A stretch of DNA of 64,000 bases. Origin: Paenibacillus dauci (GTDB lineage Bacteria; Bacillota; Bacilli; Paenibacillales; Paenibacillaceae). Location: the NCBI RefSeq assembly GCF_000971985.1, contig NZ_LAQQ01000001.1, positions 62,001-126,000 of the forward strand, written 5' to 3'. This document shows positions 20,923-29,713 of the stretch, one piece after another (position 1 is the first letter of the stretch; every line of letters starts with the position of its first letter). Position numbers and translations under genes: made by a program. Under the pieces are notes generated by a model. It did not search any database. It worked only from the letters and a program-made list of their open reading frames with translations, and was not told the origin of the DNA.

Positions 20923-23139
20923 ATGGAATCAAAAACAAATATATTATCTCGCTCAAGGATTGATATCCCGCTTATTCTTATTCTCATCCTTTCCGCGTTT
21001 CTGAATATCTGGAATATATGGGACAACGGATCGGCAAATGCCTACTACACAGCAGCTGTAACGAGTATGCTGCAAAGTTTTCACAATTTCTTTTATGCTT
21101 CATTTGATCCCGCTGGCTATGTAACGGTCGATAAGCCTCCGGTAGCGTTCTGGATTCAGACGCTGTTCGCTTCCGTACTTGGCGTGCATGGCTGGAGTGT
21201 AACATTGCCGGCAGCACTCGCAGGTGTGGGATCCGTTGGACTGATCTATCTGATTGTCAAACCGACATTCGGTCTGGTTGCTGCCCGCCTGGCGGCTCTT
21301 ATGATGGCAGTAACGCCTGTAGCTGTTGCTGTTCAGCGTTCCAATAACGTCGATGGGCTGCTGGTATTTACCCTTCTGCTGGCAGCCTGGATGCTGCTCA
21401 AAGGGATCCGTAACCAGAAGGTCGGCTGGATTCTTGGTGGATTCGCCATGATCGGTGTTGCGTTTAACGAGAAAATGCTGCAGGCCTATATGATTCTGCC
21501 AGCGGTTTATATTTTTTATGTACTGGCTTATAAAGTAAACTGGAAGAAAAAATTATCTGTACTCGCCATGGGTACGGTAATCCTGGCAGCTGTATCAGTG
21601 TCATGGGCGGTAGTGGTAGACAGTGTGCCCGCAGAGGATCGTCCTTATGTGGGTAGCAGCCAGACCAACTCCGTATTGGAACTGGCATTTGGTTATAACG
21701 GCGTCAGCCGTCTGACCGGTGACATGCAGAGTCAGGGAGGTTCTGGTGGAACAACTACCAAGCAAGGTAGTACAGCTGATTCGAATACAGCAAGTACTGA
21801 ATCGAGTGCCGGTACAGGCAATCAGATGAATCCGGGAGGTATGCCTGGAGGCGGGGATAACGGCAAACGGACAGGGGGTATGTTCAATACAGGAGATCCG
21901 GGACCGCTGCGTCTGTTCCAGACTTCTTTGTCCGGCCAAGCGAGTCTGCTGCTGCCCTTTGCAATCATTTCCCTGATTGCGTTGTTTGCAGGACTGCGCA
22001 GAAATACATGGCGCAAACAGCAGTACCTGGAGACTGTATTCTGGTTAATGTGGCTGCTACCCGTAGCCGGATTCTTCAGCATCGCCGGATTCTTCCATCA
22101 GTATTATCTGATTATGCTGGCACCTCCCGTAGCTATACTCGCTGCATCGGGATTTGTAGCCCAGTGGAGATCATATCGTGAAGGTTCAGGCTGGCAGGCA
22201 TGGTTATTACCGATTAATGTAGGCGTCACTACTGCGTTTCAATTGTTTGTTATTTATCCTTATAATGAACAGATCGGTTCGGCATGGTTCTATGTCGTAG
22301 CGATTGTTGGAGGACTATTAACGTTGGGATTATTGGTAGGCGCCAAAGGCTCAATGCTGCGCGTCGGCAAAACGTATATGGCTTCGGCAGCTATGGCACT
22401 GCTGCTGCTGACACCGCTGTACTGGGCTTCCTTCCCATTTATGAATCCGTCCAGCAATATCTCGCTTCCTTATGGCGGTCCGATCACTTCTATGGGCTTC
22501 GGTGGAGGCGGTGGAAACAATCGTATGCCTGATGTTGCAGGAGATGATAATATGCCTGGTCAGACACAGCAAACAACCGATTCTTCCAATACAGATAAAA
22601 CGACTGCTTCCACAACAGATAGCAGCCAGCGTGGCGGCGGTCCTGGTGGAATGGGAGAAAGCGTCAATGAAAAACTGCTCCAGTACGTGACGGAACATAA
22701 CACAGGAGAAGAGTATCTGTTTGCTACTTCCAATGCGAATTCTGCATCGGCCTATATTATTAAGACCGGCAAAGCAGTAATGGCAATGGGTGGTTATAGC
22801 GGCAGCGACCCCATCATGACGGTTGATCGTTTGAAAGAAATGATCAGCAAGGGTCAGGTAAAATATTTCCTGGTTAATGGATTTGGGGGACGTGGCGGTT
22901 CCAGTGAAGTCACAGAATGGATTCAACAGCATGGAACCGAAGTACCATCCGAGGATTGGCAAAATACGAGCACTGCCTCTGTATCCACAAGTATAAATCC
23001 AACCTACTCTACAGATACCAAAGCCACTTCAGATCGTACAGCCAACGGTATGAATCGTACCAGTGGTATGGGAGGATTTGGTGGTATGATGGGCGGAGGA
23101 ACACTGTATGAAGTAACTCCGGAAGACGTGGATAACTGA
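20923..23139 (+). CDS. GT39-type membrane glycosyltransferase (YkcB-like)
   Basis: A 738-residue polytopic protein of the PMT/ArnT-like glycosyltransferase superfamily, expected to transfer a sugar from a polyprenyl-phosphate donor outside the membrane. TM1 is at about 12-30; the first extracytoplasmic loop holds SFHNFFYASFDPAGYVTVDKPP, the characteristic YkcB/PMT_2 motif with acidic and proline residues. About ten further membrane helices follow to residue 510. Two Gly/Ser/Thr/Met-rich low-complexity stretches (about 265-325 and 525-575) interrupt the fold, and the C-terminal soluble domain (about 580-720) ends in another Gly/Met-rich run. Such inserts are common in this Paenibacillaceae subfamily. 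ATG follows GGGAGGAAA. No YkcC-type partner glycosyltransferase lies beside it. Confidence 0.82.
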   Translation: MESKTNILSRSRIDIPLILILILSAFLNIWNIWDNGSANAYYTAAVTSMLQSFHNFFYASFDPAGYVTVDKPPVAFWIQTLFASVLGVHGWSVTLPAALAGVGSVGLIYLIVKPTFGLVAARLAALMMAVTPVAVAVQRSNNVDGLLVFTLLLAAWMLLKGIRNQKVGWILGGFAMIGVAFNEKMLQAYMILPAVYIFYVLAYKVNWKKKLSVLAMGTVILAAVSVSWAVVVDSVPAEDRPYVGSSQTNSVLELAFGYNGVSRLTGDMQSQGGSGGTTTKQGSTADSNTASTESSAGTGNQMNPGGMPGGGDNGKRTGGMFNTGDPGPLRLFQTSLSGQASLLLPFAIISLIALFAGLRRNTWRKQQYLETVFWLMWLLPVAGFFSIAGFFHQYYLIMLAPPVAILAASGFVAQWRSYREGSGWQAWLLPINVGVTTAFQLFVIYPYNEQIGSAWFYVVAIVGGLLTLGLLVGAKGSMLRVGKTYMASAAMALLLLTPLYWASFPFMNPSSNISLPYGGPITSMGFGGGGGNNRMPDVAGDDNMPGQTQQTTDSSNTDKTTASTTDSSQRGGGPGGMGESVNEKLLQYVTEHNTGEEYLFATSNANSASAYIIKTGKAVMAMGGYSGSDPIMTVDRLKEMISKGQVKYFLVNGFGGRGGSSEVTEWIQQHGTEVPSEDWQNTSTASVSTSINPTYSTDTKATSDRTANGMNRTSGMGGFGGMMGGGTLYEVTPEDVDN

Positions 23140-23192
23140 TAGTATCGCTGAATTATACAAGTTCCAGCAGCAGTCGATAATTTTATAAGTGT

Positions 23193-23243
23193 AACCCTCT
23201 CTGGATTGTCCTGAACTTTGGGGCATAACGAGAGGGTTTTTGC
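23193..23243 (+). terminator. Rho-independent terminator
   Basis: The stem AACCCTCTC/GAGAGGGTT (23193-23201 with 23230-23238) is followed by TTTGC. Confidence 0.75.
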
Positions 23244-23418
23244 ATTTCATACTGATTATTACGTTTCATCTGAACTGACAGGTTTACATATTTAATTACA
23301 GGATGCTTTAATTTCATAAATAAAGTAGCTGTACAGAAATGACTACCGAAATACAGGTATCAAGATCATATAGATAAGTATCCGTAAATAATAGATGTAT
23401 ATCCGAGGAGGATTCGAC

Positions 23419-24372
23419 ATGATTGATAGCACGACGTTATATGATTGTATTATTGTGGGCGGTGGCATTGCAGGCTTGCAGGCTGCGCTGCAGCTGGGAC
23501 GTTATTCGGCACACCGCGTACTGGTAATTGATGCGGGCAAAGGAAGATCGACCTTTTGCCAAAATTACGGGAATATACTTGGTTTTCCGAATGGTGTATC
23601 CGGTGAAGAATTGCGCCGGATTGGTCGTGAGCAGGCGGAGCCACTCGGAGTAGAGTTTCACGAGGACCGCATTCTTGAAGCCAAAAAGGAAGGCGATAAT
23701 TTCCTTTTAAAAGGAGCAGAGGGAGAAAGTTATCGCTCACGTACGCTACTGCTGGCAACGGGTCTGATTGATCGGTTTCCAAGATTGCCCGGTCTGGTCG
23801 AGACATTAGGGTACAGCGTCTACGTATGTCCGGATTGTGATGGTTACGAAATTCAGGATCGCAAAACAGTCGTTCTTGGAGCAGGCGAAGCAGGTGCCCA
23901 GATGGCACTTATTCTGTCGGATCGTACAGATCAGCTGCTGTATATTAATCATGAGAGCAAACCCTTTAAGCCGGAGACTATGGAGCTTCTGCACGAGCAC
24001 CAGATTGAATATATGGAATCAGTGGTTAGTCAGGTGCATTATGAAGATACAGGGATTATACGTGGTGTTGAGCTGGAAGATGGTAAAGTCATCGAAACGG
24101 AACGGGGATTTATTGCCTTCGGTGGTAACCATGTGAACTCCGAGCTGGCTGAACAGCTGGGCGTGGAGACCCTGCATAATCACCACATCGAGACTCATCC
24201 ACGATCCAAAATGAGCAATATAGAAAATGTATGGGTAGCCGGAGACTTGGGCGCGCATTCCGAGCAGGCGAATATCGCAATGGGTGAGGGAGCACAGGCA
24301 GCGATCTGGATCAATAAAACGTTGATAAAAATGAAACGTGCAGTTGAAGAGAATCCTGTTCATTCCCATTAA
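23419..24372 (+). CDS. Thioredoxin-reductase-like FAD/NAD(P) oxidoreductase
   Basis: A 317-residue flavoprotein of the pyridine nucleotide-disulfide family. The N-terminal FAD loop is VGGGIAGLQAA (13-23); a CxxC pair C137-P-D-C140 sits in YVCPDCDGYE where thioredoxin reductases have CATC; the NAD(P) loop is VVLGAGEAGAQMA; and the FAD-binding C-terminal motif is VWVAGDLG. Thioredoxin reductase normally ends its CxxC with CDG, as here, so the redox disulfide is probably functional, but the changed middle residues make thioredoxin an uncertain partner. An alternative role is disulfide or small-thiol reduction, for instance in the bacillithiol system. ATG 23419 follows GAGGAGG. It appears monocistronic. 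Confidence 0.8.
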   Translation: MIDSTTLYDCIIVGGGIAGLQAALQLGRYSAHRVLVIDAGKGRSTFCQNYGNILGFPNGVSGEELRRIGREQAEPLGVEFHEDRILEAKKEGDNFLLKGAEGESYRSRTLLLATGLIDRFPRLPGLVETLGYSVYVCPDCDGYEIQDRKTVVLGAGEAGAQMALILSDRTDQLLYINHESKPFKPETMELLHEHQIEYMESVVSQVHYEDTGIIRGVELEDGKVIETERGFIAFGGNHVNSELAEQLGVETLHNHHIETHPRSKMSNIENVWVAGDLGAHSEQANIAMGEGAQAAIWINKTLIKMKRAVEENPVHSH

Positions 24373-24450
24373 TGATTGCAAATAAGACATGAATTTCCTA
24401 TAGTGGAGGCATTTTGGATCCAATATGATAAATTGTAACCTAAACACTTG

Positions 24451-24487
24451 AAGCAAAAGGGCTGATCGGGCTCTTTTGCTTTCTTTT
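24451..24487 (+). terminator. Rho-independent terminator (overlaps leader of next gene)
   Basis: The stem AAGCAAAAG/CTTTTGCTT (24451-24459 with 24473-24481) with a G-rich 13-nt loop is followed by TCTTTT. It ends immediately before the first ATG of the GGDEF gene, so it ends the upstream transcript and might also act as an attenuator if transcription starts further upstream. Confidence 0.7.
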
Positions 24488-26134
24488 ATGGAAATGATTA
24501 TGTTACTATGGAAGCGATACACTAATTTATCGTTCAGGTGGGATGAACTATTGAGTTTTTATCCTAGAAAAGGGTTTAAGCTGGTTACCATTGTCAGTTT
24601 TATTGTCGTTCTATCCATTGTACTCACAATGATTATTACGATTCATTCCGCATATACAACCAGTAAACAATCCCTGGTAGAGAACTACCTGAATAATAAC
24701 TACGATCGCGCTTCGGATCTGGCATCTTCGACAGGTGACCTGCTGGATCGGGTTCAGGGCAGCGTTAATGCGATTGCAGAAATCTGGCAGCGTAATCACG
24801 GTCTGGACGAGAACCGGATGAGAGATCTGTATGATACGCATCGGGAATACTTTAATTCGCTGAGTATTATTCGTAAAGATTGTATTGTGGAACAGACTGC
24901 TCCGGCGACTGGAGATCTGCACAAAGGGGAAAGTGTAAATAACCCTACCAGTCGTGCGGTGATCAGTATGCGTGATTCGGTAATTACCGATCCATTTGTA
25001 GGTACAACCGGAAATCTGATGGTACTTGTTACCAGCCCGTTATTCGATGAAAATAATCAGTATTATGGTTATGTGGCAGGCACTATTTATCTTCATCAAT
25101 CGAATATTTTGCAGTTGATTCTGGAACGTGAATATGAACTGGACGGCTCATATGTATATGCTGTAGATTCCAAAGGGAATATTATTTTCCATCCAGACCG
25201 GTCACTGATTGGCAAAAATATAGCTTCCAATGATGCCGTATGGAAAGTCATTGCGGGGCTAAATGGCTCTATGCTGTATAACGATTTGGATCACGTCGCC
25301 TATTATGCAGGTTATGCGTATAATATGAAATCCGGGTGGGGGATTATTTCCCAGACTCCGGCATCCATAATAGATGTTCCACTTGGTACGCTGCTGCTGC
25401 AAAGTATTCTGCAGTCACTGCCGCTGTTGCTCATTACATTGGCAACCGGCTGGCTCCTTACCTATCTGGTAGTCAAGCCGCTGCAACAATTGGCTTCCTA
25501 TTCGGATAAAATGGTCAAAGACTGGAATATTGGCGAATTTCCGCCTATTCGTTCAGCGACATACGAGATCAAGACACTGCGTAACAGTCTTCGTTTTACG
25601 AGCAGGCAGCTGCAAAAGTATATTGCCAAATTGCAAAATGAGACAGCGCTGGATGCTCTTACCGGACTGGCTAACCGTAGAAACTTTGATTCGACGCTGG
25701 ATACATGGTGTATGGGTGAAGAACCTTTTGCCATGATTATGCTGGATATTGATCATTTCAAACAGGTGAATGATACGTACGGTCATCTGACCGGTGACCG
25801 GGTTATGCAGTTTCTGGCCTCGATGATGCGAAATGTATCACGTGAAGGAGATCTTTGTTTCCGTTATGGCGGCGAAGAGTTTGGTATTCTACTGCGTGGA
25901 TGTAATATTACTCGTGCTTATGTAGTGGCTGAACGCCTGCGACAGCTCGCTTCCAGTACAATTAGCCCCTCAGGAGAGATCGTTACGGTTTCGATTGGAA
26001 TTGTAGCCTGTCCGGATCAGGGAACTACCCCAGTAGAACTGATATCCAAGGCTGATCAGGCGCTCTATGTTTCCAAACGGGAAGGGCGTAATCGGTCGAC
26101 CATATATGCGGATGAACTATTGTCTACATCATAA
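24488..26134 (+). CDS. Membrane diguanylate cyclase (Cache-GGDEF)
   Basis: About 548 residues with one TM helix near the N-terminus (KLVTIVSFIVVLSIVLTMII), an extracytoplasmic double-Cache sensor (about 50-275), a second TM helix (about 290-315), a HAMP-like linker, and a C-terminal GGDEF domain (about 375-545). The active motif is RYGGEEFGILL, with the metal-binding DIDHFKQVNDTYGH upstream; the I-site RxxD is not obvious (RGCN follows). It should make cyclic di-GMP in response to a small extracellular ligand. The start is uncertain: ATGs at 24488, 24494 and 24500 have no strong ribosome site, while a TTG at 24551 follows AGGTGGG with good spacing and would keep both TM helices. Confidence 0.85.
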   Translation: MEMIMLLWKRYTNLSFRWDELLSFYPRKGFKLVTIVSFIVVLSIVLTMIITIHSAYTTSKQSLVENYLNNNYDRASDLASSTGDLLDRVQGSVNAIAEIWQRNHGLDENRMRDLYDTHREYFNSLSIIRKDCIVEQTAPATGDLHKGESVNNPTSRAVISMRDSVITDPFVGTTGNLMVLVTSPLFDENNQYYGYVAGTIYLHQSNILQLILEREYELDGSYVYAVDSKGNIIFHPDRSLIGKNIASNDAVWKVIAGLNGSMLYNDLDHVAYYAGYAYNMKSGWGIISQTPASIIDVPLGTLLLQSILQSLPLLLITLATGWLLTYLVVKPLQQLASYSDKMVKDWNIGEFPPIRSATYEIKTLRNSLRFTSRQLQKYIAKLQNETALDALTGLANRRNFDSTLDTWCMGEEPFAMIMLDIDHFKQVNDTYGHLTGDRVMQFLASMMRNVSREGDLCFRYGGEEFGILLRGCNITRAYVVAERLRQLASSTISPSGEIVTVSIGIVACPDQGTTPVELISKADQALYVSKREGRNRSTIYADELLSTS

Positions 26135-26173
26135 AGCTTTTCTTCCCGATGGCAGGGTAGAAAAGCTTTTTTT
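26133..26173 (+). terminator. Rho-independent terminator
   Basis: The stem AAAGCTTTTCT/AGAAAAGCTTT is followed by TTTTATGG. It begins within the stop codon of the GGDEF gene. Confidence 0.85.
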
Positions 26174-26451
26174 ATGGTCATATAACTTGATACACAGCAT
26201 ATGCGTCCTTGTCACCATATCTATACACAATACAAATAAAAATATAATCTGTATCATTAACCTGTTAGAAACGAATGAAACAAAGCAAAATTGACAAAAA
26301 ACAGAAATTTACAATAATTGGACATTTAATAATTAAATGGTATAAAACGAGTTAAAGTAATGAAAGGGTTGGGTAAGATATGTAGAGGAGTGAGCGGTAT
26401 CACGCGGATTATCAGAATGATGGAAACATCAGCCTGCATATTCGGATAAAA

Positions 26452-26590
26452 GGTATATTTTCAGATCTTACATAAGTCAGCCGAGAGTTCGGCAGCTGAA
26501 AATATATTCGAGCATACCATCGTATAACGCTAATATGAACAACGTATTCATATACTGTGCTGATTAATAACACAGTTATGAATATTAGCG
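26452..26590 (+). promoter_or_regulatory. Structured 5' leader (two long hairpins) before GH12-like gene
   Basis: Hairpin 1: ATATTTTCAG (26455-26464) pairs with CTGAAAATAT (26496-26505), enclosing an inner GCCGA-gagt-TCGGC stem (26480-26493); GGTA/TACC may close it outside. Hairpin 2: ATTCATA-t-ACTGTG (26546-26559) pairs with CACAGT-TATGAAT (26571-26583), a 13-bp helix with one bulge; CGCTAATAT/ATATTAGCG (26528-26536 with 26582-26590) is a competing or extending outer helix. The pair ends 66 nt before the ATG. The 522-nt gap 26135-26656 otherwise has no gene. It matches no riboswitch class I know; a cis-regulatory RNA or a pair of operators are both possible. Confidence 0.55.
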
Positions 26591-26656
26591 CCTCTCTGCG
26601 TCGGTTATATCGCTTCATTCCCACAAATAAAACACATCTATTGGAGGGACTACTTT

Positions 26657-27682
26657 ATGAAAAAGAAATCAACTCTTAAAAAACCGATCTGTGTACTGGC
26701 TACTTTGACGCTGACTGCTTCGATTCTGATTCCTGCCACTGCAATGGCAGAAGAAAATAATACACCGAATAGCAGCTTTCCCCTGAGTAACAGTAGTTAT
26801 TTGGCAAATACCGGTTGGACCGGCAGCGGTAATGATTCGGTTGCAACTTCAGCAGAGGATGCAGTGGCATCGAATCAATCCATTTTCTATGATAATGAGA
26901 CCTCTTACGGGTATAACTGGGCTTATTCGGATGATATGAAGGGTATACAATCTTCACCAGGAATTAGTTTCGGCTGGAACTGGACAAATGGATACCAGGG
27001 TGCGGGTAACTTCCCGGTAGAGATATTCCGAGATAACGATCGCCGTAATCAAACTTCCAATCATCGCACGCAAATGAAAAATATTGATACTGCAGTGAGC
27101 TATTCTACAGAAGGAACGACTGGAGATTATGCGACAGGATATACGATGTTTGTTCATAATACACAATGGGCCGGCTCGGATACCACACCATCATATCTGA
27201 TCAAAGTAGTGACTGATACTTCAGCTAATGGGATGGCAAGTTCCAATGGAGCTTCTACCGATGCATCAGATACAACCAATCGGGATCAGCCGAATGTAGG
27301 GGATAGCGCTATGAATTCCAGTACGGCTGCATCCAGCAACAGTGCCGGGACTGGCAGCTGGGGAGAATGGATGGATACGGTACAACTGGACGGAGCAACA
27401 TGGAATATTTATCGCAGCAATATGAATAATATGGCTACTAACGGTATGGTCGTCTCCAGTAATATATTTGGTACCAATCGTGAGGGCAGTGTATATACTT
27501 TTGTGAGAACAGAAAATACGGACATGGCTTCACTCAATTTGTCTGACTTTGTAAGAGATCTGCTCGGACGCAACGAGCTTCCAACATCCGGTTATTATGT
27601 TAGTGGTGTGAAGTTTGGTACGGATGTCATGAGTGGCAGCGGCAAGTTGACTATCTCCAACTGGAATATCAGCGCTCAATAA
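26657..27682 (+). CDS. Secreted GH12-like beta-jelly-roll protein, possibly lacking catalytic glutamates
   Basis: A 341-residue exported protein with a signal peptide (1-31, ending AMAE). The body resembles clan GH-C family 12 (endoglucanase/xyloglucanase): NQSIFYDNETS, SFGWNWTNG, DTAVSYST...GYTMFVHN, TWNIYRSNMN, VYTFVRTENT, LSDFVRDLL and the final YYVSGVKFGTDVMSG...LTISNW. By eye, the nucleophile position (the E of YELMIW in GH12) falls on T163, and the acid/base position (the E of GTEPFTG) on D323. A Ser/Asn-rich segment (about 190-232) interrupts the fold. If the alignment holds, it may be a non-catalytic binding protein or a divergent enzyme. ATG follows TTGGAGGG. A structured leader precedes it. 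Confidence 0.55.
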   Translation: MKKKSTLKKPICVLATLTLTASILIPATAMAEENNTPNSSFPLSNSSYLANTGWTGSGNDSVATSAEDAVASNQSIFYDNETSYGYNWAYSDDMKGIQSSPGISFGWNWTNGYQGAGNFPVEIFRDNDRRNQTSNHRTQMKNIDTAVSYSTEGTTGDYATGYTMFVHNTQWAGSDTTPSYLIKVVTDTSANGMASSNGASTDASDTTNRDQPNVGDSAMNSSTAASSNSAGTGSWGEWMDTVQLDGATWNIYRSNMNNMATNGMVVSSNIFGTNREGSVYTFVRTENTDMASLNLSDFVRDLLGRNELPTSGYYVSGVKFGTDVMSGSGKLTISNWNISAQ

Positions 27683-27721
27683 AGAACCATTTCATCTTAA
27701 ATATATACCTTGTTACAGCAC

Positions 27722-27762
27722 AAAAAGGCTTCTCCATTACCGGCGGGGAAGCCTTTTGTGGT
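27722..27762. terminator. Bidirectional terminator
   Basis: The stem AAAAAGGCTTC-t-CC/GG-g-GAAGCCTTTT has T-rich or A-rich flanks on both strands and lies between the convergent GH12-like and GGDEF-EAL genes. Confidence 0.8.
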
Positions 27763-27862
27763 AGAAAAATAGATATAACAGCAGCTATTCCGAATTATAA
27801 AACAGAAGCCGCAGACAATAGTAATGTAACGATCAATACAACCAAGATAATAGCAGTATCTT

Positions 27863-29521
27863 CTAGCTCAGATCTGTCGGCGCATAAGGGAAGCTGGATA
27901 AGGATGGCAACTGTCCGGCAGCTACCGGATAACTGAACCAATAGCCTTGGAATTCCGTATATCCCAGTTTCAGCAGATGTTGGCATTGTTTCTGATCTTC
28001 AATACCTTCAGCTACTACATTCAGATCGAGCGCTTCCGCCATAGTGATTAGCGCTTTGAGTACAGGTGGATTCATCTGGGTGACAAACGAACGGTCAATC
28101 TTTATGGTATCAATAGGCAGTCGTGTCAGCATACTGAGTGAAGAATAGCCCGTTCCAAAATCATCGAGTGAAATAGTATAACCCTGTTCACGCAGCTTAA
28201 CGAGGGAGGATTGTTCTTCCACCGTATTGCTGGTTGCTACGCTTTCGGTAATTTCCAGATCAATATAACGTGCAGAGATACCTTCTTCCTGTACAATCTG
28301 GTTCAGCCGCTCGATAAAGTCCGGCTCATCCAGTTGGATTCTGGAAATATTAACAGCTACACGAATCGAATGTCCGTATTTTTGCTGTAGCTGCGGCAGA
28401 TCGCGGCAAGCCTGACGGATTACCCATTCCCCGATCGGAATGATGAGCCGGGTTTCTTCGGCTACCGGTATAAATTCTGCCGGTGACACAATCTGTGAAT
28501 TATTTTTGTTCCAGCGCAGCAGGGCTTCTACGGTAATAACTTTCTGCTGTTTGACACTGTAAATAGGTTGATATACCAGCTGAAGCTCATCCTTTTCCAG
28601 ACAGTTGTTCAATTCAAGTTCCAGATCAAACCGGATAATCTGTTCATACCGAAGAGAGGTATCAAAGATATGATAACGGCTGCGACCAAGGCTTTTGGCA
28701 TGATGAAGTGCAATATCAACATGCCGGAGTGCTGTCGATAAGCCAATCTCGGAAGATACACGGGATACCCCGAGACTGGCTGTGATTCTAACCTGCCGGC
28801 CTTTGAGCAGGAACAGTTCGTCCATGATCCGAAGTACACGTTCAGCAATCTGTTCGGGATCTACAGTCGGATTCTTACTGATAATGAGGAACTCGTCTCC
28901 ACCCATACGGAAAATAATTTCTTCCGGACCGAATACATTTTTGATCCGTTCGGTAACCTCGATGAGCAGGGTATCTCCATTGTCGTGTCCAAGCATATCA
29001 TTGATATTTTTGAAATTATCAATATCCATAAGATACAGTATGCCTTCATCCAGTATATATTCATTCAGAAAACGCCGGTTAAACAGCTGGGTCAGCTCGT
29101 CATGGTAAGCATAATAACGCAACTGCTCCTGGTATTGATTGCGCTCTGTATAATCACGGGTGATACAGATCAGATGGGTAATGATCTGGTCCTCGTTGCG
29201 AACAGGAGAAATAATACTCTCGCCACTTAACATGCCATTTGGCAAAAGGTAGCCATCTTCAAACCGCATGCTTTCTCCATGAGCCAATACACGGTTGTAT
29301 TTATTATGCAGATACTGAGCCATTTCCATCTGCTCTGCATAGACTTCAAAGAAACTTTTGCCAATATCCTGTGAAGTAACTCCACTGAATCGCGAAGCAG
29401 CCTCGTTCAGAAAACTATATACGAAACGACCCGGTTCCACACGCATGACGTAAATGAGATCTTCAGTCGCATCCATGGCAATAGCAAGGAGCGGAGGTAT
29501 TTCTTGATTATCATTACGCAC
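27863..29521 (-). CDS. Cytosolic PAS-GGDEF-EAL protein
   Basis: About 552 residues without membrane helices. A PAS domain (about 10-120) is followed by GGDEF (about 135-295) with the intact motif FRMGGDEFLII and the metal site MDIDNFKNINDMLGH, then an EAL domain (about 305-545) with TVEALLRW, NISRIQLD, DLEITES, DDFGTGYSSL, IKIDRSFV and VAEGIE. All signatures for both synthesis and hydrolysis of cyclic di-GMP are present, so it is bifunctional or one half is regulatory. I start at the GTG 29521: AAGGAG lies 9 nt upstream, whereas the TTG at 29539 lies before that site. It diverges from fhs. Confidence 0.9.
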   Translation of the reverse strand: MRNDNQEIPPLLAIAMDATEDLIYVMRVEPGRFVYSFLNEAASRFSGVTSQDIGKSFFEVYAEQMEMAQYLHNKYNRVLAHGESMRFEDGYLLPNGMLSGESIISPVRNEDQIITHLICITRDYTERNQYQEQLRYYAYHDELTQLFNRRFLNEYILDEGILYLMDIDNFKNINDMLGHDNGDTLLIEVTERIKNVFGPEEIIFRMGGDEFLIISKNPTVDPEQIAERVLRIMDELFLLKGRQVRITASLGVSRVSSEIGLSTALRHVDIALHHAKSLGRSRYHIFDTSLRYEQIIRFDLELELNNCLEKDELQLVYQPIYSVKQQKVITVEALLRWNKNNSQIVSPAEFIPVAEETRLIIPIGEWVIRQACRDLPQLQQKYGHSIRVAVNISRIQLDEPDFIERLNQIVQEEGISARYIDLEITESVATSNTVEEQSSLVKLREQGYTISLDDFGTGYSSLSMLTRLPIDTIKIDRSFVTQMNPPVLKALITMAEALDLNVVAEGIEDQKQCQHLLKLGYTEFQGYWFSYPVAAGQLPSLSSFPYAPTDLS

Positions 29522-29713
29522 GCATTTCCACTCCTTCAATCATACTCTCATTCCTATTTTTAAAATTATCCCTACTATATAATATAGTCCGGTTTTATGT
29601 ATACATAATCTTAACAGAAAATTGCGTTCTTTGCTGATAAGCTTGCAGCTGCAAACACCTTCTCTGAACATGGTATGATAATAAACATATTCCATTGTAG
29701 GAGGTACATAAAA

